Below are positions 1 to 9,080 of a stretch of 21,475 bases of DNA, piece by piece. How positions within the stretch are numbered: the first letter of the stretch is position 1; every line of letters begins with the position of its first letter. The position numbers and the translations under genes are program-made. Below the pieces are notes generated by a model, which had not been told where the DNA came from, made no database searches, and saw nothing but the letters and a program-made list of their open reading frames with translations. The stretch covers positions 1 through 21,475 of the forward strand of contig CAMLGG010000064.1 of assembly GCA_946479475.1 (NCBI GenBank). Direction: 5' to 3'. Origin of the DNA: an uncultured Ideonella sp. Lineage in GTDB: Bacteria; Pseudomonadota; Gammaproteobacteria; Burkholderiales; Burkholderiaceae.

Positions 1-554
1 CGACGAGCGGCGAGGCCTTCTTCAGTGGCGTGGCCGGCGAGCGCTTCGCCGTGCGCCTGTCGGGCGCCACGACCGTGGTGGAGGGCACTGGTGACCACGG
101 CTGCGAGTACATGACTGGCGGCACGGTGGTCGTGCTCGGCAAGACGGGCCGCAACTTCGCCGCCGGCATGTCGGGCGGCATTGCCTACGTCTTCGACGAG
201 GACGGCCAGTTCGCCAGGCGCTGCAACACGGCCATGGTGACGCTCGAGAAGGTGCTGAGCGCCCAGGAGCAGGAAGACAGCGTCGACCCGGCCATCTGGC
301 ACAAGCAGCAGACCGACGAGGCGTTGCTGAAGAAGCTGATCGAGGACCACCACAAGTGGACCGGTTCCCTGCGTGCGCGCGAGGTGCTGGACCACTGGGC
401 CGACTCGCGCGCCAAGTTCGTCAAGGTCTTCCCGACCGAGTACAAGCGCGCGCTGGGCGAGCTCCACGCGGCCCGCGAGACCATCGAAGCGATAGGCAAG
501 GCGGCAGTGAAGAAGGGTGCTGCCAAGTCCGGCAAGTCGTTGACCTCGAAGTAA
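1..554 (+). CDS. gltB: Glutamate synthase (NADPH) large subunit, C-terminal end (5' partial)
   Basis: This is the last ~184 residues of the glutamate synthase alpha subunit. The complete enzyme makes two glutamates from glutamine and 2-oxoglutarate in the cytoplasm, using electrons passed on by GltD. The reading frame is open from base 3 and runs in from outside the window. The visible part is the C-terminal glycine-repeat (GXGXG) beta-helix domain, with motifs such as [30 protein letters not shown] and YVFDEDGQF, followed by the helical tail. The extreme C-terminus is Lys/Ala rich ([14 protein letters not shown]), an unconserved extension. It ends in TAA, 14 bases before gltD, so the two genes are an operon. 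Identity is firm; only the upstream extent is unknown. Confidence 0.95.
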   Translation, partial: TSGEAFFSGVAGERFAVRLSGATTVVEGTGDHGCEYMTGGTVVVLGKTGRNFAAGMSGGIAYVFDEDGQFARRCNTAMVTLEKVLSAQEQEDSVDPAIWHKQQTDEALLKKLIEDHHKWTGSLRAREVLDHWADSRAKFVKVFPTEYKRALGELHAARETIEAIGKAAVKKGAAKSGKSLTSK

Positions 555-568
555 GAGACAAGATCATC

Positions 569-2035
<1,467 letters not shown>

Positions 2036-2040
2036 CCAGC

Positions 2041-2065
2041 CGCCTGGCGCCGATCGCGCCAGGCG
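2041..2065. terminator. Strong hairpin between convergent gltD and TetR gene
   Basis: A perfect 10-bp inverted repeat, CGCCTGGCGC and GCGCCAGGCG, with a 5-base loop (CGATC) starts six bases after the gltD stop. It lies in the 52-base gap between two converging genes, so it can serve both directions. No run of T follows on either strand, so it is not a textbook intrinsic terminator. It may act as a Rho-independent-like stop without a U tract or as a 3'-end stabiliser. Confidence 0.6.
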
Positions 2066-2087
2066 CCCGCAGGCAGGCAGGTCGGGG

Positions 2088-2759
2088 TCAGCCCCCCAGG
2101 CTGGCCCGCCAGCCGGCCTCGATGTAACGCAACATCAGCTGCTGACCCTCAGGTGACGGGCTGGCCGCGGCCGCCGTCTCGCCGCCCGGAAGTTCGGCGA
2201 TCGCATATTCGAGGAGCGCGGCGAAGGCAAATGCCACCGCCCAGGCGCGATCGCCCGGCTGGCTGGCCGGGTAGATGCGCTCCAGCGCCCGCTCGATCTT
2301 GGAGCGGAAGGGCTCGATGGCCAGGCCCATCGGGCCGCTGATGGCGAGCTCGGTGCTGTGCCGATGGCGCGCCCACAGGCGAAGCACCGGCGGCCCGTCG
2401 GGATCGGCCAGCAGCCGCGCGATCGGGCTGAACACCATCTCGAGCAGTTCGCCGGTGCTGCCGACCCGGCCCTGGGCCAGCGCGTGCCGGATTTCCAGCG
2501 CGGCGTGGCCGAAGGCGGGGCACCAGCTTCGCACGACGGCCGCAAACAGGGCGTGCTTGGCGCCGAAGTGATGGTCGATCAGCGTCAGGCTGACGCCGGC
2601 TTCGCTCGCGATGTCCCGCAGGGAGACGCCTGCGTACTCGTTCTCGGCGAACAGGCGCAGCGCCACACGCAGGATGCGCCGCTGCCGCAAGGACATGCCG
2701 GCGTCAAAGGACAGGCAGGAACGGGCTTCGTCCTGGACCAGCGGTACGGTGAGTTCCAT
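2088..2759 (-). CDS. TetR/AcrR family transcriptional regulator
   Basis: This is a 223-residue DNA-binding regulator of the TetR family. The N-terminal domain has the typical helix [14 protein letters not shown] followed by the helix-turn-helix [21 protein letters not shown] (about residues 46-66) and KHALFAAVV. The C-terminal ~140 residues form the helical ligand/dimer domain, which is not conserved enough to name the ligand. The start is uncertain. The ATG at 2759 gives a 21-residue leader unusual for the family, while an internal ATG at 2696 (MSLRQRRIL) gives a classic TetR N-terminus; neither has a clear Shine-Dalgarno sequence. It converges with gltD and lies downstream of, and in the same direction as, the large winged-helix gene at 2872-4983. 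Its target is unknown; most members repress an adjacent gene or themselves. Confidence 0.9.
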   Translation of the reverse strand: MELTVPLVQDEARSCLSFDAGMSLRQRRILRVALRLFAENEYAGVSLRDIASEAGVSLTLIDHHFGAKHALFAAVVRSWCPAFGHAALEIRHALAQGRVGSTGELLEMVFSPIARLLADPDGPPVLRLWARHRHSTELAISGPMGLAIEPFRSKIERALERIYPASQPGDRAWAVAFAFAALLEYAIAELPGGETAAAASPSPEGQQLMLRYIEAGWRASLGG

Positions 2760-2762
2760 CAG

Positions 2763-2778
2763 GGCACGCGGCCGTGCC
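2763..2778. promoter_or_regulatory. Inverted repeat just upstream of the TetR gene
   Basis: GGCACG-CGGC-CGTGCC is a perfect 6-bp inverted repeat with a 4-base spacer, ending four bases before the upstream-most ATG of the TetR gene. TetR proteins often bind short inverted repeats over their own promoters, so it could be an autoregulatory operator. It could equally be a chance GC-rich stem in a rich background. The rest of the 112-base gap (2760-2871) shows no convincing promoter. Confidence 0.25.
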
Positions 2779-2871
2779 GCGCGGGGCGGCCGGCATTGGA
2801 AACGACAGAGCCCTCAGACTAGGGATCAGGCGTCCAGTCGTCTCGCACGTGGCTGCAAGCCGGCTTGACGA

Positions 2872-4983
2872 TCAGCGCAAGCGCTGCTGCGCCGTCCTTC
2901 CGAGCTCGGCGGCCAACCTTCGGCCCGCCGGCAGGGCGTAGGCCCACGCGCCGAGCCGCTCCAGCGCGTTGGCCGCGGCGGCACTCTGACCGGCTTCTGC
3001 CAGCGACCGCGCCAGGTCGAGTCGGAGCAGCGCCCCCCACAGGCCCGCGGGAGCGAGCCCGCTGGCCTGGCGCTGCTGCTCCAGCGCGCTTTCGCCGGCG
3101 CCTCGCGCCGCGGCGAGGCGGGCGCGAAGGCAGGCCAGGGCGGCCTGCAACTCCGCATCCTCGACTGCCTTCGGGTAGGCGGCGATCCGCGCCAGCGCCT
3201 GCTGGGCCGAGTCGAGCTCGCCGGCCTCGACATGCAGCGCAACCAGCCACGGCGCCGTGTCGTGCACGTGCAGCCAGGCATGCGCGCGCTCGTGCTCCCC
3301 CACGGCTTGCTCCATGGCTCGCACGGCTTCGGCCATCCGCCCTTCCGCCCAGGCCTGGAAGGCCCGCGCCGTGGTAGCGGTCGCGCCGGCGCCGGGCAGC
3401 TCGCCAGGGCTGCGGCGTCCGAGCGCGGCAATGCCTTCGGCGCCGCGTGCCGGCTCGCCGGTCAGGCACCCCAGCAGCGCCGTGGTCTCGGCTGCCCGGC
3501 CCAAGGTCAGCATCGAATTCATCTGGTCGGCTTCGCGAAGCGCGCCGGTGGCGAGCTCCCAGGCCTCTTCCAGCCGGCCCAGCTGCAGGGCCAGCCGGCT
3601 CTGGATCTCGATGGTGGACGACAGATCCCGGCGCAGCCGGTCGCCGGCGGGCATCCGGATGGCCGCCCGGATGTCCTCGTAGCCACCTTCCACGTCGCCG
3701 CTGCGCGCCTGCACCACGGCCAGGCTGACACGCGCCCACAGGCCCTGGTGCATGTTGCCGTGCCGCTCGCTGCACTGACCGGCGCGCACCAGCAGCGTCC
3801 GGGCCAGCGCGAAGTCGCGCTCCAGGATGGCGATGGTCGAGCGAAGCAGCAGCGTCAGGGTGTGCGATTCCGACGATGCGTCGTCGCCCGCCAGGTGGAG
3901 GGCGGCATCCAGCTGTTCGCGCGCGGGGGGCACCAGGCCCTTGTTCAGCCAGGTGCGCCCCATGGCCTGCCGGATCTCGGCCGCCCCGGCGAAGTCGGCC
4001 GCTGCCAGCGCCTCGGCGAGCAGGCGCTCGCCCAGCGCGATCGCCCGGTCGTCGCCCATCGGGGCCAGCGCACGCAGGTACTCGAGCTCGATCTCGCGAG
4101 CCTGGGGCTCGGCGTCGAGCACCACCCGGAACAGGTTGGCTGCCTCGCGCCAGCGCTGCTCGGCAGCCTTCTGCAGCCCCCGCATCAGCGCACGCGCGGC
4201 GAAGGGGTCGGCCACCGGATACGCCGCCGGCAGCGTGCGGGCCCGTTCGTCCAGGAGAAGCTCCTCCAGCAGGTCCGCCGCCGCGCGCCCCAGCGAGGGA
4301 AGATCGGCACCCGTCAGACGATGGCGCGAAACGCCTTCTTCGTCGTGCACCGTCACGTCGAGCACGAAATCCCGGTCATCGGCCCGGACGATGCCCTGGA
4401 CGACGTTCTGCACCGCCAGCGAGGTCCGCAGCGACCGGGCGCGCGCAGGCACGTCGGAGCCTGCGGGCAGGGTGTTCAGTGCCATCAGCACCGAGCTGAC
4501 CGGTGCCACCGTCAGGCGGGGATCCCCGGCCAGCGCCTTGACGGTCAGCGTCAGGAGGCCGAGCTCGACCCAGTCGTACTCCGGCCGGCCGGTGCGGTTC
4601 TCGAAGGGCAGCAGCGCCAGCGAGGGTGCCGCGTCCGGGCGGCGGCCCGCGTTCGATGCGGCGGCGACCACCGAGACGGGCGCGACGAAGCGGTAGCCCA
4701 CGCGCGGCACCGTCCTGACGAGGCGCCCGTCGCGGTCGTCGTCGCCCAGCGCCCGGCGGGCCTTCATCACGGCGCGTGCGATGACGCCGACCGAGACCGG
4801 CTCGTCGGGCCAGACCTCGTCCAGCAGCTGTTCCTTGGTCACGACTCGGTCGTGCCGTTGAACCAGGCAGGCGAGCAGGTCGAAGACGCGGGGCTCCAGG
4901 GACACCGGCTGGCCGGCGCGCGCGAGCACTCGCCGGGCCGGGCACAAGCTCCAGTCCTCGAACCTGAACTCCTGTTCTTTCAT
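2872..4983 (-). CDS. Winged-helix (OmpR/CadC-type) regulator with TPR-like C-terminal domain, paralog 1
   Basis: This is a 703-residue predicted transcription regulator. Residues 1-103 form an OmpR/PhoB-type winged helix, with PRVFDLLACLVQRHDRVVTK, LLDEVWPDEPVS and the wing motif RVGYRFVAPV. A low-complexity linker leads to a CadC/TolB-N-like alpha/beta domain starting SLALLPFENRTG (about 121). From about residue 255 to the end the protein is an Ala/Leu-rich helical solenoid that looks like degenerate TPRs. No transmembrane helix is visible, so unlike CadC or ToxR it should be soluble. The first 80 residues match the protein encoded at 6617-8851 at 45 positions without gaps. It starts at the ATG at 4983, divergent from the AraC gene across 157 bases. 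The DNA target and signal are unknown; helical repeat domains in such regulators usually sense a ligand or partner protein. Confidence 0.88.
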   Translation of the reverse strand: MKEQEFRFEDWSLCPARRVLARAGQPVSLEPRVFDLLACLVQRHDRVVTKEQLLDEVWPDEPVSVGVIARAVMKARRALGDDDRDGRLVRTVPRVGYRFVAPVSVVAAASNAGRRPDAAPSLALLPFENRTGRPEYDWVELGLLTLTVKALAGDPRLTVAPVSSVLMALNTLPAGSDVPARARSLRTSLAVQNVVQGIVRADDRDFVLDVTVHDEEGVSRHRLTGADLPSLGRAAADLLEELLLDERARTLPAAYPVADPFAARALMRGLQKAAEQRWREAANLFRVVLDAEPQAREIELEYLRALAPMGDDRAIALGERLLAEALAAADFAGAAEIRQAMGRTWLNKGLVPPAREQLDAALHLAGDDASSESHTLTLLLRSTIAILERDFALARTLLVRAGQCSERHGNMHQGLWARVSLAVVQARSGDVEGGYEDIRAAIRMPAGDRLRRDLSSTIEIQSRLALQLGRLEEAWELATGALREADQMNSMLTLGRAAETTALLGCLTGEPARGAEGIAALGRRSPGELPGAGATATTARAFQAWAEGRMAEAVRAMEQAVGEHERAHAWLHVHDTAPWLVALHVEAGELDSAQQALARIAAYPKAVEDAELQAALACLRARLAAARGAGESALEQQRQASGLAPAGLWGALLRLDLARSLAEAGQSAAAANALERLGAWAYALPAGRRLAAELGRTAQQRLR

Positions 4984-5121
4984 CTGCGTACGGCCACCTG
5001 AACGTGCGATCCGTTGACTATTGCCGCCCGCCGGCCAGAGACGCCGAGGGCGTCAGCACTCCATCAGAAATCGATCATGACGAGCGTTCAGTGCATCCCT
5101 AGTCTTCGGGGCACGTGATGA

Positions 5122-5141
5122 TGACAGCCTTGTCAATGACA
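5122..5141. promoter_or_regulatory. Three alternating TGACA/TGTCA half-sites at the AraC gene start
   Basis: TGACA (5122-5126), TGTCA (5131-5135) and TGACA (5137-5141) form two overlapping inverted repeats with spacers of four bases and one base. The last half-site runs into the ATG at 5141. On the reverse strand bases 5136-5131 read TTGACA, a perfect -35 hexamer towards the divergent gene, but no good -10 is seen at the right distance. The cluster lies in the only shared control region of the divergent pair and could be an operator. No Shine-Dalgarno sequence precedes 5141. Confidence 0.35.
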
Positions 5142-6070
5142 TGTGTTCAGCCGAAGTTGATGCCAATCCTGACGACGAGCAACCCGACGCAGCGCGCTTG
5201 AGCCCGCTCGAAGGCTGGCGCATCCGCGCAAAAGGAGCCGGCAGCCCGTTCCATGACCATGCGGTCCGCCCGCTCGACGGCGTCCCCGTCGGATCGATGC
5301 GACTGGGCGCCTGTTCAGTCCGCCGGCCGGCCGGCGACGCCGGCACGCTGTGGCTGACCTATGTCGTGCAAGGCTCGGCGATTGCCACGAGCGGCCGGCG
5401 GCGAGAGTCGCTGGCCACCGGCGACCTCGCGATCTGGCCCGGTGAGCGTCCGGTCGCGCTGCACGTGGCCGACCACCTGCACCTGCTTGCCATGGCGTTG
5501 CCGCCCGCGCGCTGGGCGCATCTGGTCAGCCTCGACGAGGACGGCCCCTGCATCCGCATCTGCCACGACAGCCCCATCGGGCCGATGCTCGCCGGCTTCT
5601 TCGACGGCCTGGGGCGGCACCTGCCCGACATCGACGAGCAGCACGGCGCCATCGTGGTCGACATGGCCCAGGCCCTGCTGACCCGCTGGCTGGACGGACA
5701 ACGCGCGGCGCCCGCGGCTAGCACTCCACACCCGATGCTGGCGCGCGTGCTCGCGCATGCCGACGCACACCTGGGCGACCCGGACCTCACGCCGCACTCG
5801 CTGGCGGCGGCGCACGGGATGTCGGTGCGCAGCCTGCACCTGCTTTTCGAACGCGAGGGCCTGAAGGTCGCCCAATGGATCCGCGACCGGCGCCTGGAGC
5901 GCTGCCGCGACACCCTCGCCCGGCCGGAGTGGCAGGGACGCATCATCGACCTGGCCCTGCAATGGGGCTTCAACGACCCTTCGCACTTCAGCCGGATCTT
6001 CCGCCAGCGCTACGGTCGCGCGCCGCGGCAGGCCCGCGCGCTGGCCACGCAGGCTTCGTGGAGCGCCTGA
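5141..6070 (+). CDS. AraC family transcriptional regulator
   Basis: This 309-residue regulator has an N-terminal cupin-like sensor domain (about residues 20-190, with TYVVQGSA and LATGDLAIWPGERP) of the AraC-binding type. The C-terminal domain has two helix-turn-helix units. The first is near residues 219-239 (HSLAAAHGMSVRSLHLLFE) and the second near 268-290 (IIDLALQWGFNDPSHFSRIF), followed by the family tail YGRAPRQAR. The sensor and DNA-binding parts look intact. The ATG at 5141 lacks a ribosome binding site; a TTG at 5198 is an alternative that would shorten a poorly conserved N-terminus. The stop TGA overlaps the next gene's ATG by one base (TGATG at 6068-6072), so the two products are probably made together. 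The inducer cannot be told from sequence. Confidence 0.92.
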   Translation: MCSAEVDANPDDEQPDAARLSPLEGWRIRAKGAGSPFHDHAVRPLDGVPVGSMRLGACSVRRPAGDAGTLWLTYVVQGSAIATSGRRRESLATGDLAIWPGERPVALHVADHLHLLAMALPPARWAHLVSLDEDGPCIRICHDSPIGPMLAGFFDGLGRHLPDIDEQHGAIVVDMAQALLTRWLDGQRAAPAASTPHPMLARVLAHADAHLGDPDLTPHSLAAAHGMSVRSLHLLFEREGLKVAQWIRDRRLERCRDTLARPEWQGRIIDLALQWGFNDPSHFSRIFRQRYGRAPRQARALATQASWSA

Positions 6071-6597
6071 TGACGCCCGCACCCGCAGCCGTGGAGCCGG
6101 TGGAACTGGCCCTCACCGACGCAGACGCGCAGTTCGAGCGGGCGCTCGCCGACCTGTGCGAGTCCGCTCCGCTGTCGGCGCTTTCGGTGCTGATGCTCGA
6201 GCTCGACGCATTCGACCGCCTGATGCTGCGTCACGGCGCAGCTCGTGCCGAGGACTGCCTTCGACAGGTCGGGGTGATCCTGCAGGAGAGGTTGGGGCGC
6301 GTGCCGGCCCAGGCCTTCCGCCTCGCCGGCGCCCGCTTCGCCGTCCTCCTGCCGAGCACGAATTCGAGCACCGCGCAGGCGCTCGCGGAGGCGCTGCGCC
6401 GCCGGATCGCCGCGCAGGTCACGAGCTTCGACGGGCGCATGGTCCGCCTCACGGCGACCACCGGGGCCTGCTCCAGGGTGCAGGGCACGCACTGCAGTGC
6501 CGCTTCGATGCGCCAGGCCGCCGAGCTGGCGCTGGCCCAGGCCCGCGCCAGCCAGGAGTGCCATTGCAGCGTCCACGCCCCGGCCGAGGCGCGCTAG
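6070..6597 (+). CDS. Stand-alone degenerate GGDEF-domain protein
   Basis: This 175-residue protein has the fold pattern of a diguanylate cyclase domain but not its active site. The segment LMLELDAFDRLMLRHG (41-56) lines up with the usual LxxDIDxFKxINDxxG, and the GGDEF position reads AGARF (86-90, within FRLAGARFAVLLP). The ending, RQAAELALAQARAS, matches the usual ADxALYxAKxxGRN helix. The first metal Asp is Glu44, the guanine-contacting Asn is Met52, and both catalytic acidic residues of the loop are gone. It should not make c-di-GMP; it may bind a nucleotide or a partner, or be decaying. There is no sensor or membrane part. Translation is coupled to the upstream AraC gene. It converges with the gene ending at 6617, leaving 19 bases. 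The reading of the fold is by eye but the overall pattern is clear. Confidence 0.75.
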   Translation: MTPAPAAVEPVELALTDADAQFERALADLCESAPLSALSVLMLELDAFDRLMLRHGAARAEDCLRQVGVILQERLGRVPAQAFRLAGARFAVLLPSTNSSTAQALAEALRRRIAAQVTSFDGRMVRLTATTGACSRVQGTHCSAASMRQAAELALAQARASQECHCSVHAPAEAR

Positions 6598-6616
6598 GCG
6601 GAACATGGACGGCACT

Positions 6617-8851
6617 TCACCAAAGCGTCGCCAGCCACGGGGCGGCAGGCATCGCCAGGCGCTCGCCCCCGGCGGCCTCGTACCGGCGACCCAGTTCGAC
6701 CAGCGGCTGCGCGGCGGGCGCCTGCACGACCGCCTCGAACCGGCGCTGGTACATCCGCGCGGCGGCCAGGTCTGCGCGCGCGAAGTGCCAGCGCGCCTCG
6801 ACAGCCTGGGCGACAGGATGCTCGCCGTGCCACCTTCCGAGCCCGTCGAGGTATGCACGGGCCCGGGCGAGATCGCCGGCCTCGGTGGCCAGCCAGGCCG
6901 CGTCCAGGGCAGCCAGGGCCGACCAGGTCGGCACCTCCTCGTCCACCAGCCGGCAAAGCATCCGATGCGCCGGCTCGACCAGGCCCTGGGCGTGCGCCAG
7001 GGCGGCTCGTGCATAGGTCAGCCCGCCCTCGAGCACGGAGTGCTTGCTTGCGGCACCGTGCTCGGCGAACCAGCGAGCCGCACGGTCGAACTGGCCGGCC
7101 CGGGCGGCGAAGGCGAGCGACCAGGGCAACAGCTCCTCGTCCACCAGATGGTTGCCGCGCTCGGCGAACCAGCGCTGCGCGGCTTCGAGCAGCTCGGCGC
7201 CGCGGCCCGGATGGCCGTGGATGGCCGCATGGAAGCCGCGCACCCACAGCAGGTCCGCTTCGTCGCCGCTGACGGCCGAGCCGAAGCCGAGCCCTTCGAG
7301 GCGAGCCACCAGGCGGTCCGCGGCATCGGCGCGCCGCAGGTGGAAGTAGGCCGGTGCGAGCGTGGTGCCGAGCACGCCGACGTGATAGCGGTCGGGCAGG
7401 GAAGCGGCCGTCTCGAGCCCTTCCTCCGCCGTCTCCGTCGCTTCGTGCAGCCGGCCGACGCAGGCGCAGTCCGTGGCGAGGTTGTTCGCCGCATCGACGA
7501 AGTACCGATGCAGCCTGAGCTCTCGGCTGCGATGCATGACCTCTCGCGACAAGGCCATCGATTGGGGGAGTTCGCCCTGGTGGTCGAGGATCAGCGCGCG
7601 GTGGGTGAGGCACGCGAGCGCATCGATGCGGTTGCCGCTGGATTCGCACAGGCGGCTCGCCTGCTCGAGCGGCGGCTCGGCGGCCGCGAAGTCGCCTTGC
7701 TGCAGGGCCGCGGACGATTGCCACAGCAGGGTCTGCACCGTCCAGCCCGCAGTCTCCTCGTTGCCGGCGAGCTCCAGCGCGCGCGCCAGGCGCTCACGCG
7801 CTTCGGCGAAGGCACCCCGGTTCAGCGCGTTGCGGCCGAGGGCTTGTTCGACCTGGGCCTGCAGGCGCCGGTCGTCCCTCAGGGCCGCGTCGCGCAACAG
7901 CGCCGCGCCGCCGGCCTGCGCGGCCGGGTCACCGAGGGCGGCCTGGCAGCGCAGCAACTCGAGCTGGACGGCCTCGTTGCCGGGCGCAGCGTCGAGCACG
8001 ACGCGCATGAGGTTGCACGCCGTCGTCCAGCGCTCCTGCGCAGCGGCCTGCAGCGCCCTGGCCATCGCCTCTTCGGCCAGCGGGTCGCCCTGGTCGTCGC
8101 CGGGCAGTGCCGCGGGCGGATGGGGCAGCAGCGCTTCGGCCAGTTGGCGCGCGAGTCCCGCGGCGAGGTGGGACAAGGTGCCGTCGCCCGCGGCCACCAG
8201 GCCGCCTCCGGCAGACCAGCCTTCCTCGTCGGCGCCGATCCAGCGTGCCCGCAGCGAAAAGGCCGAGGGCCGGCCGCCCACGCTGACCGTCACGACGCGG
8301 TTCACGCCAAGCAGGCGCTGCAACGCACCGGCCTTCTCACGCGCCGGTGCTTCGGGGGGCAGGGTCTCCAGCGCCGAGAGCACCCTGGCCGGCGAGGCGA
8401 CGTCCAGGCGCGGTTCGCTCGCCAGGGAGCGCGCCACGACCGACATCAGCCCCAGCTCGATCCAGTCCAGCTGGTGGTCCCCCGTCTGGTTGTCGAAGGG
8501 CAGCAGGGCCAGGGGCAGCGGACGTTCGCCCGCCTCGCCGGCGATCACCTCGCCGACGAAGCGGTAGCCGACGCGGGACGCGGTCTGGATCAGCTCGCCG
8601 GCCTGCGATTCACCCAAGGCGCGCCGGGCGAGCATCACCGCGCGGGCCAGCGCACCGGGCTTGACCGGCTGGTCGGGCCACAGCACGGCCAGCAGTTCGT
8701 CGTGGCTCACGACGCGGCTGCGGTGCTGCAGGAGGTAGTGCAGCAGGTCGAAGGGCTTCGGCTCGATCGCCTGGCGCACGTCGGCCCGCCACAGCTCGCG
8801 CCGTGCCGGATCCAGCACGCAGTCGGCAAAGCGGAACTCGGGCAACTTCAT
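6617..8851 (-). CDS. Winged-helix (OmpR/CadC-type) regulator with TPR-like C-terminal domain, paralog 2
   Basis: This 744-residue paralog of the protein at 2872-4983 has the same architecture. It has a winged helix at 1-102 (PKPFDLLHYLLQHRSRVVSH, LWPDQPVKPGALARAVMLARRALG, SRVGYRFVGEV), then the LALLPFDNQTG alpha/beta domain from about 113, then an Ala/Leu-rich TPR-like solenoid to the end. Forty-five of the first 80 residues are identical to paralog 1; the solenoid has diverged much more, which suggests a conserved DNA site type but a different sensed signal. No membrane helix is visible. The start is the ATG at 8851; no clear Shine-Dalgarno sequence precedes it. It is divergent from the pilE operon across 226 bases, so it is the best local candidate for a regulator of that operon, though this is inference. 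Confidence 0.88.
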   Translation of the reverse strand: MKLPEFRFADCVLDPARRELWRADVRQAIEPKPFDLLHYLLQHRSRVVSHDELLAVLWPDQPVKPGALARAVMLARRALGESQAGELIQTASRVGYRFVGEVIAGEAGERPLPLALLPFDNQTGDHQLDWIELGLMSVVARSLASEPRLDVASPARVLSALETLPPEAPAREKAGALQRLLGVNRVVTVSVGGRPSAFSLRARWIGADEEGWSAGGGLVAAGDGTLSHLAAGLARQLAEALLPHPPAALPGDDQGDPLAEEAMARALQAAAQERWTTACNLMRVVLDAAPGNEAVQLELLRCQAALGDPAAQAGGAALLRDAALRDDRRLQAQVEQALGRNALNRGAFAEARERLARALELAGNEETAGWTVQTLLWQSSAALQQGDFAAAEPPLEQASRLCESSGNRIDALACLTHRALILDHQGELPQSMALSREVMHRSRELRLHRYFVDAANNLATDCACVGRLHEATETAEEGLETAASLPDRYHVGVLGTTLAPAYFHLRRADAADRLVARLEGLGFGSAVSGDEADLLWVRGFHAAIHGHPGRGAELLEAAQRWFAERGNHLVDEELLPWSLAFAARAGQFDRAARWFAEHGAASKHSVLEGGLTYARAALAHAQGLVEPAHRMLCRLVDEEVPTWSALAALDAAWLATEAGDLARARAYLDGLGRWHGEHPVAQAVEARWHFARADLAAARMYQRRFEAVVQAPAAQPLVELGRRYEAAGGERLAMPAAPWLATLW

Positions 8852-8893
8852 CGCGTGCGGGGAAGGTCGTTTGATCCTGAACGATTGTGCCGT

Positions 8894-8910
8894 GCGTGCA
8901 CGCCACGTGG
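8894..8910. promoter_or_regulatory. Two adjoining palindromes in the regulator/pilE divergent region
   Basis: GCGTGCACGC (8894-8903) and CCACGTGG (8903-8910) are perfect palindromes sharing one base, about 45 bases upstream of the winged-helix gene and 170 upstream of pilE. Back-to-back palindromes between divergent genes are a common operator layout, but short GC palindromes are frequent here. No convincing sigma-70 or sigma-54 promoter was found in 8852-9077. Confidence 0.25.
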
Positions 8911-9044
8911 CGGCCTGCAGACGCTGCGTCCGTTCATCGCCCGTGCAGCGCCGCTCGTCCGTCGTTCGGTGCGTGGGTCGTTCATGACGCAGCGCCTTTG
9001 CCGCGCCCAGACCCTAACCTTCCAGACTCACGACACGAGCCTGG

Positions 9045-9055
9045 TCAGGCCCTGA
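9045..9055. promoter_or_regulatory. Short inverted repeat in the pilE leader
   Basis: TCAGG-C-CCTGA is a perfect 5-bp inverted repeat 11 bases upstream of the pilE ribosome binding site. It may be an operator half-site pair; it is too short-looped to be a stable RNA hairpin. Weak on its own. Confidence 0.2.
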
Positions 9056-9066
9056 ATCAGTTCGTC

Positions 9067-9080
9067 AGAGGAATAGCTTG
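9067..9080 (+). promoter_or_regulatory. Ribosome binding site and TTG start of pilE
   Basis: AGAGGA at 9067-9072 lies five bases before a TTG at 9078. This supports TTG as the initiation codon, because it places the prepilin leader (11 residues ending in Gly) directly before FTLIE and no ATG or GTG occurs in frame at a sensible place. A TTG start would limit expression of the first gene of the operon. Confidence 0.6.

Noticed and set aside
3232..5001. Forward 589-aa open frame opposite the 703-aa regulator gene
   Set aside because: Antisense shadow frame with biased composition and no domain; the reverse-strand gene has clear winged-helix motifs.
5008..5040. TTGACT as a -35 box for the AraC gene
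   Set aside because: No -10-like hexamer at 16-18 bases downstream; the region turns to GC-rich sequence.
6070..6597. Active diguanylate cyclase
   Set aside because: The GGDEF loop reads AGARF and other substrate and metal residues are replaced, so catalytic activity is not supported.
8900..8925. TGGC/GC spacing as a sigma-54 promoter for pilE
   Set aside because: The GG and GC dinucleotides are 12 bases apart instead of 10, and no TTGCA-like -12 element is present.
6497..9055. Forward 852-aa open frame opposite the 744-aa regulator gene
   Set aside because: It lies on the opposite strand of a well-supported gene, is Arg/Gln/Gly/His-rich with no recognisable domain, and is explained by strong GC bias at third positions.
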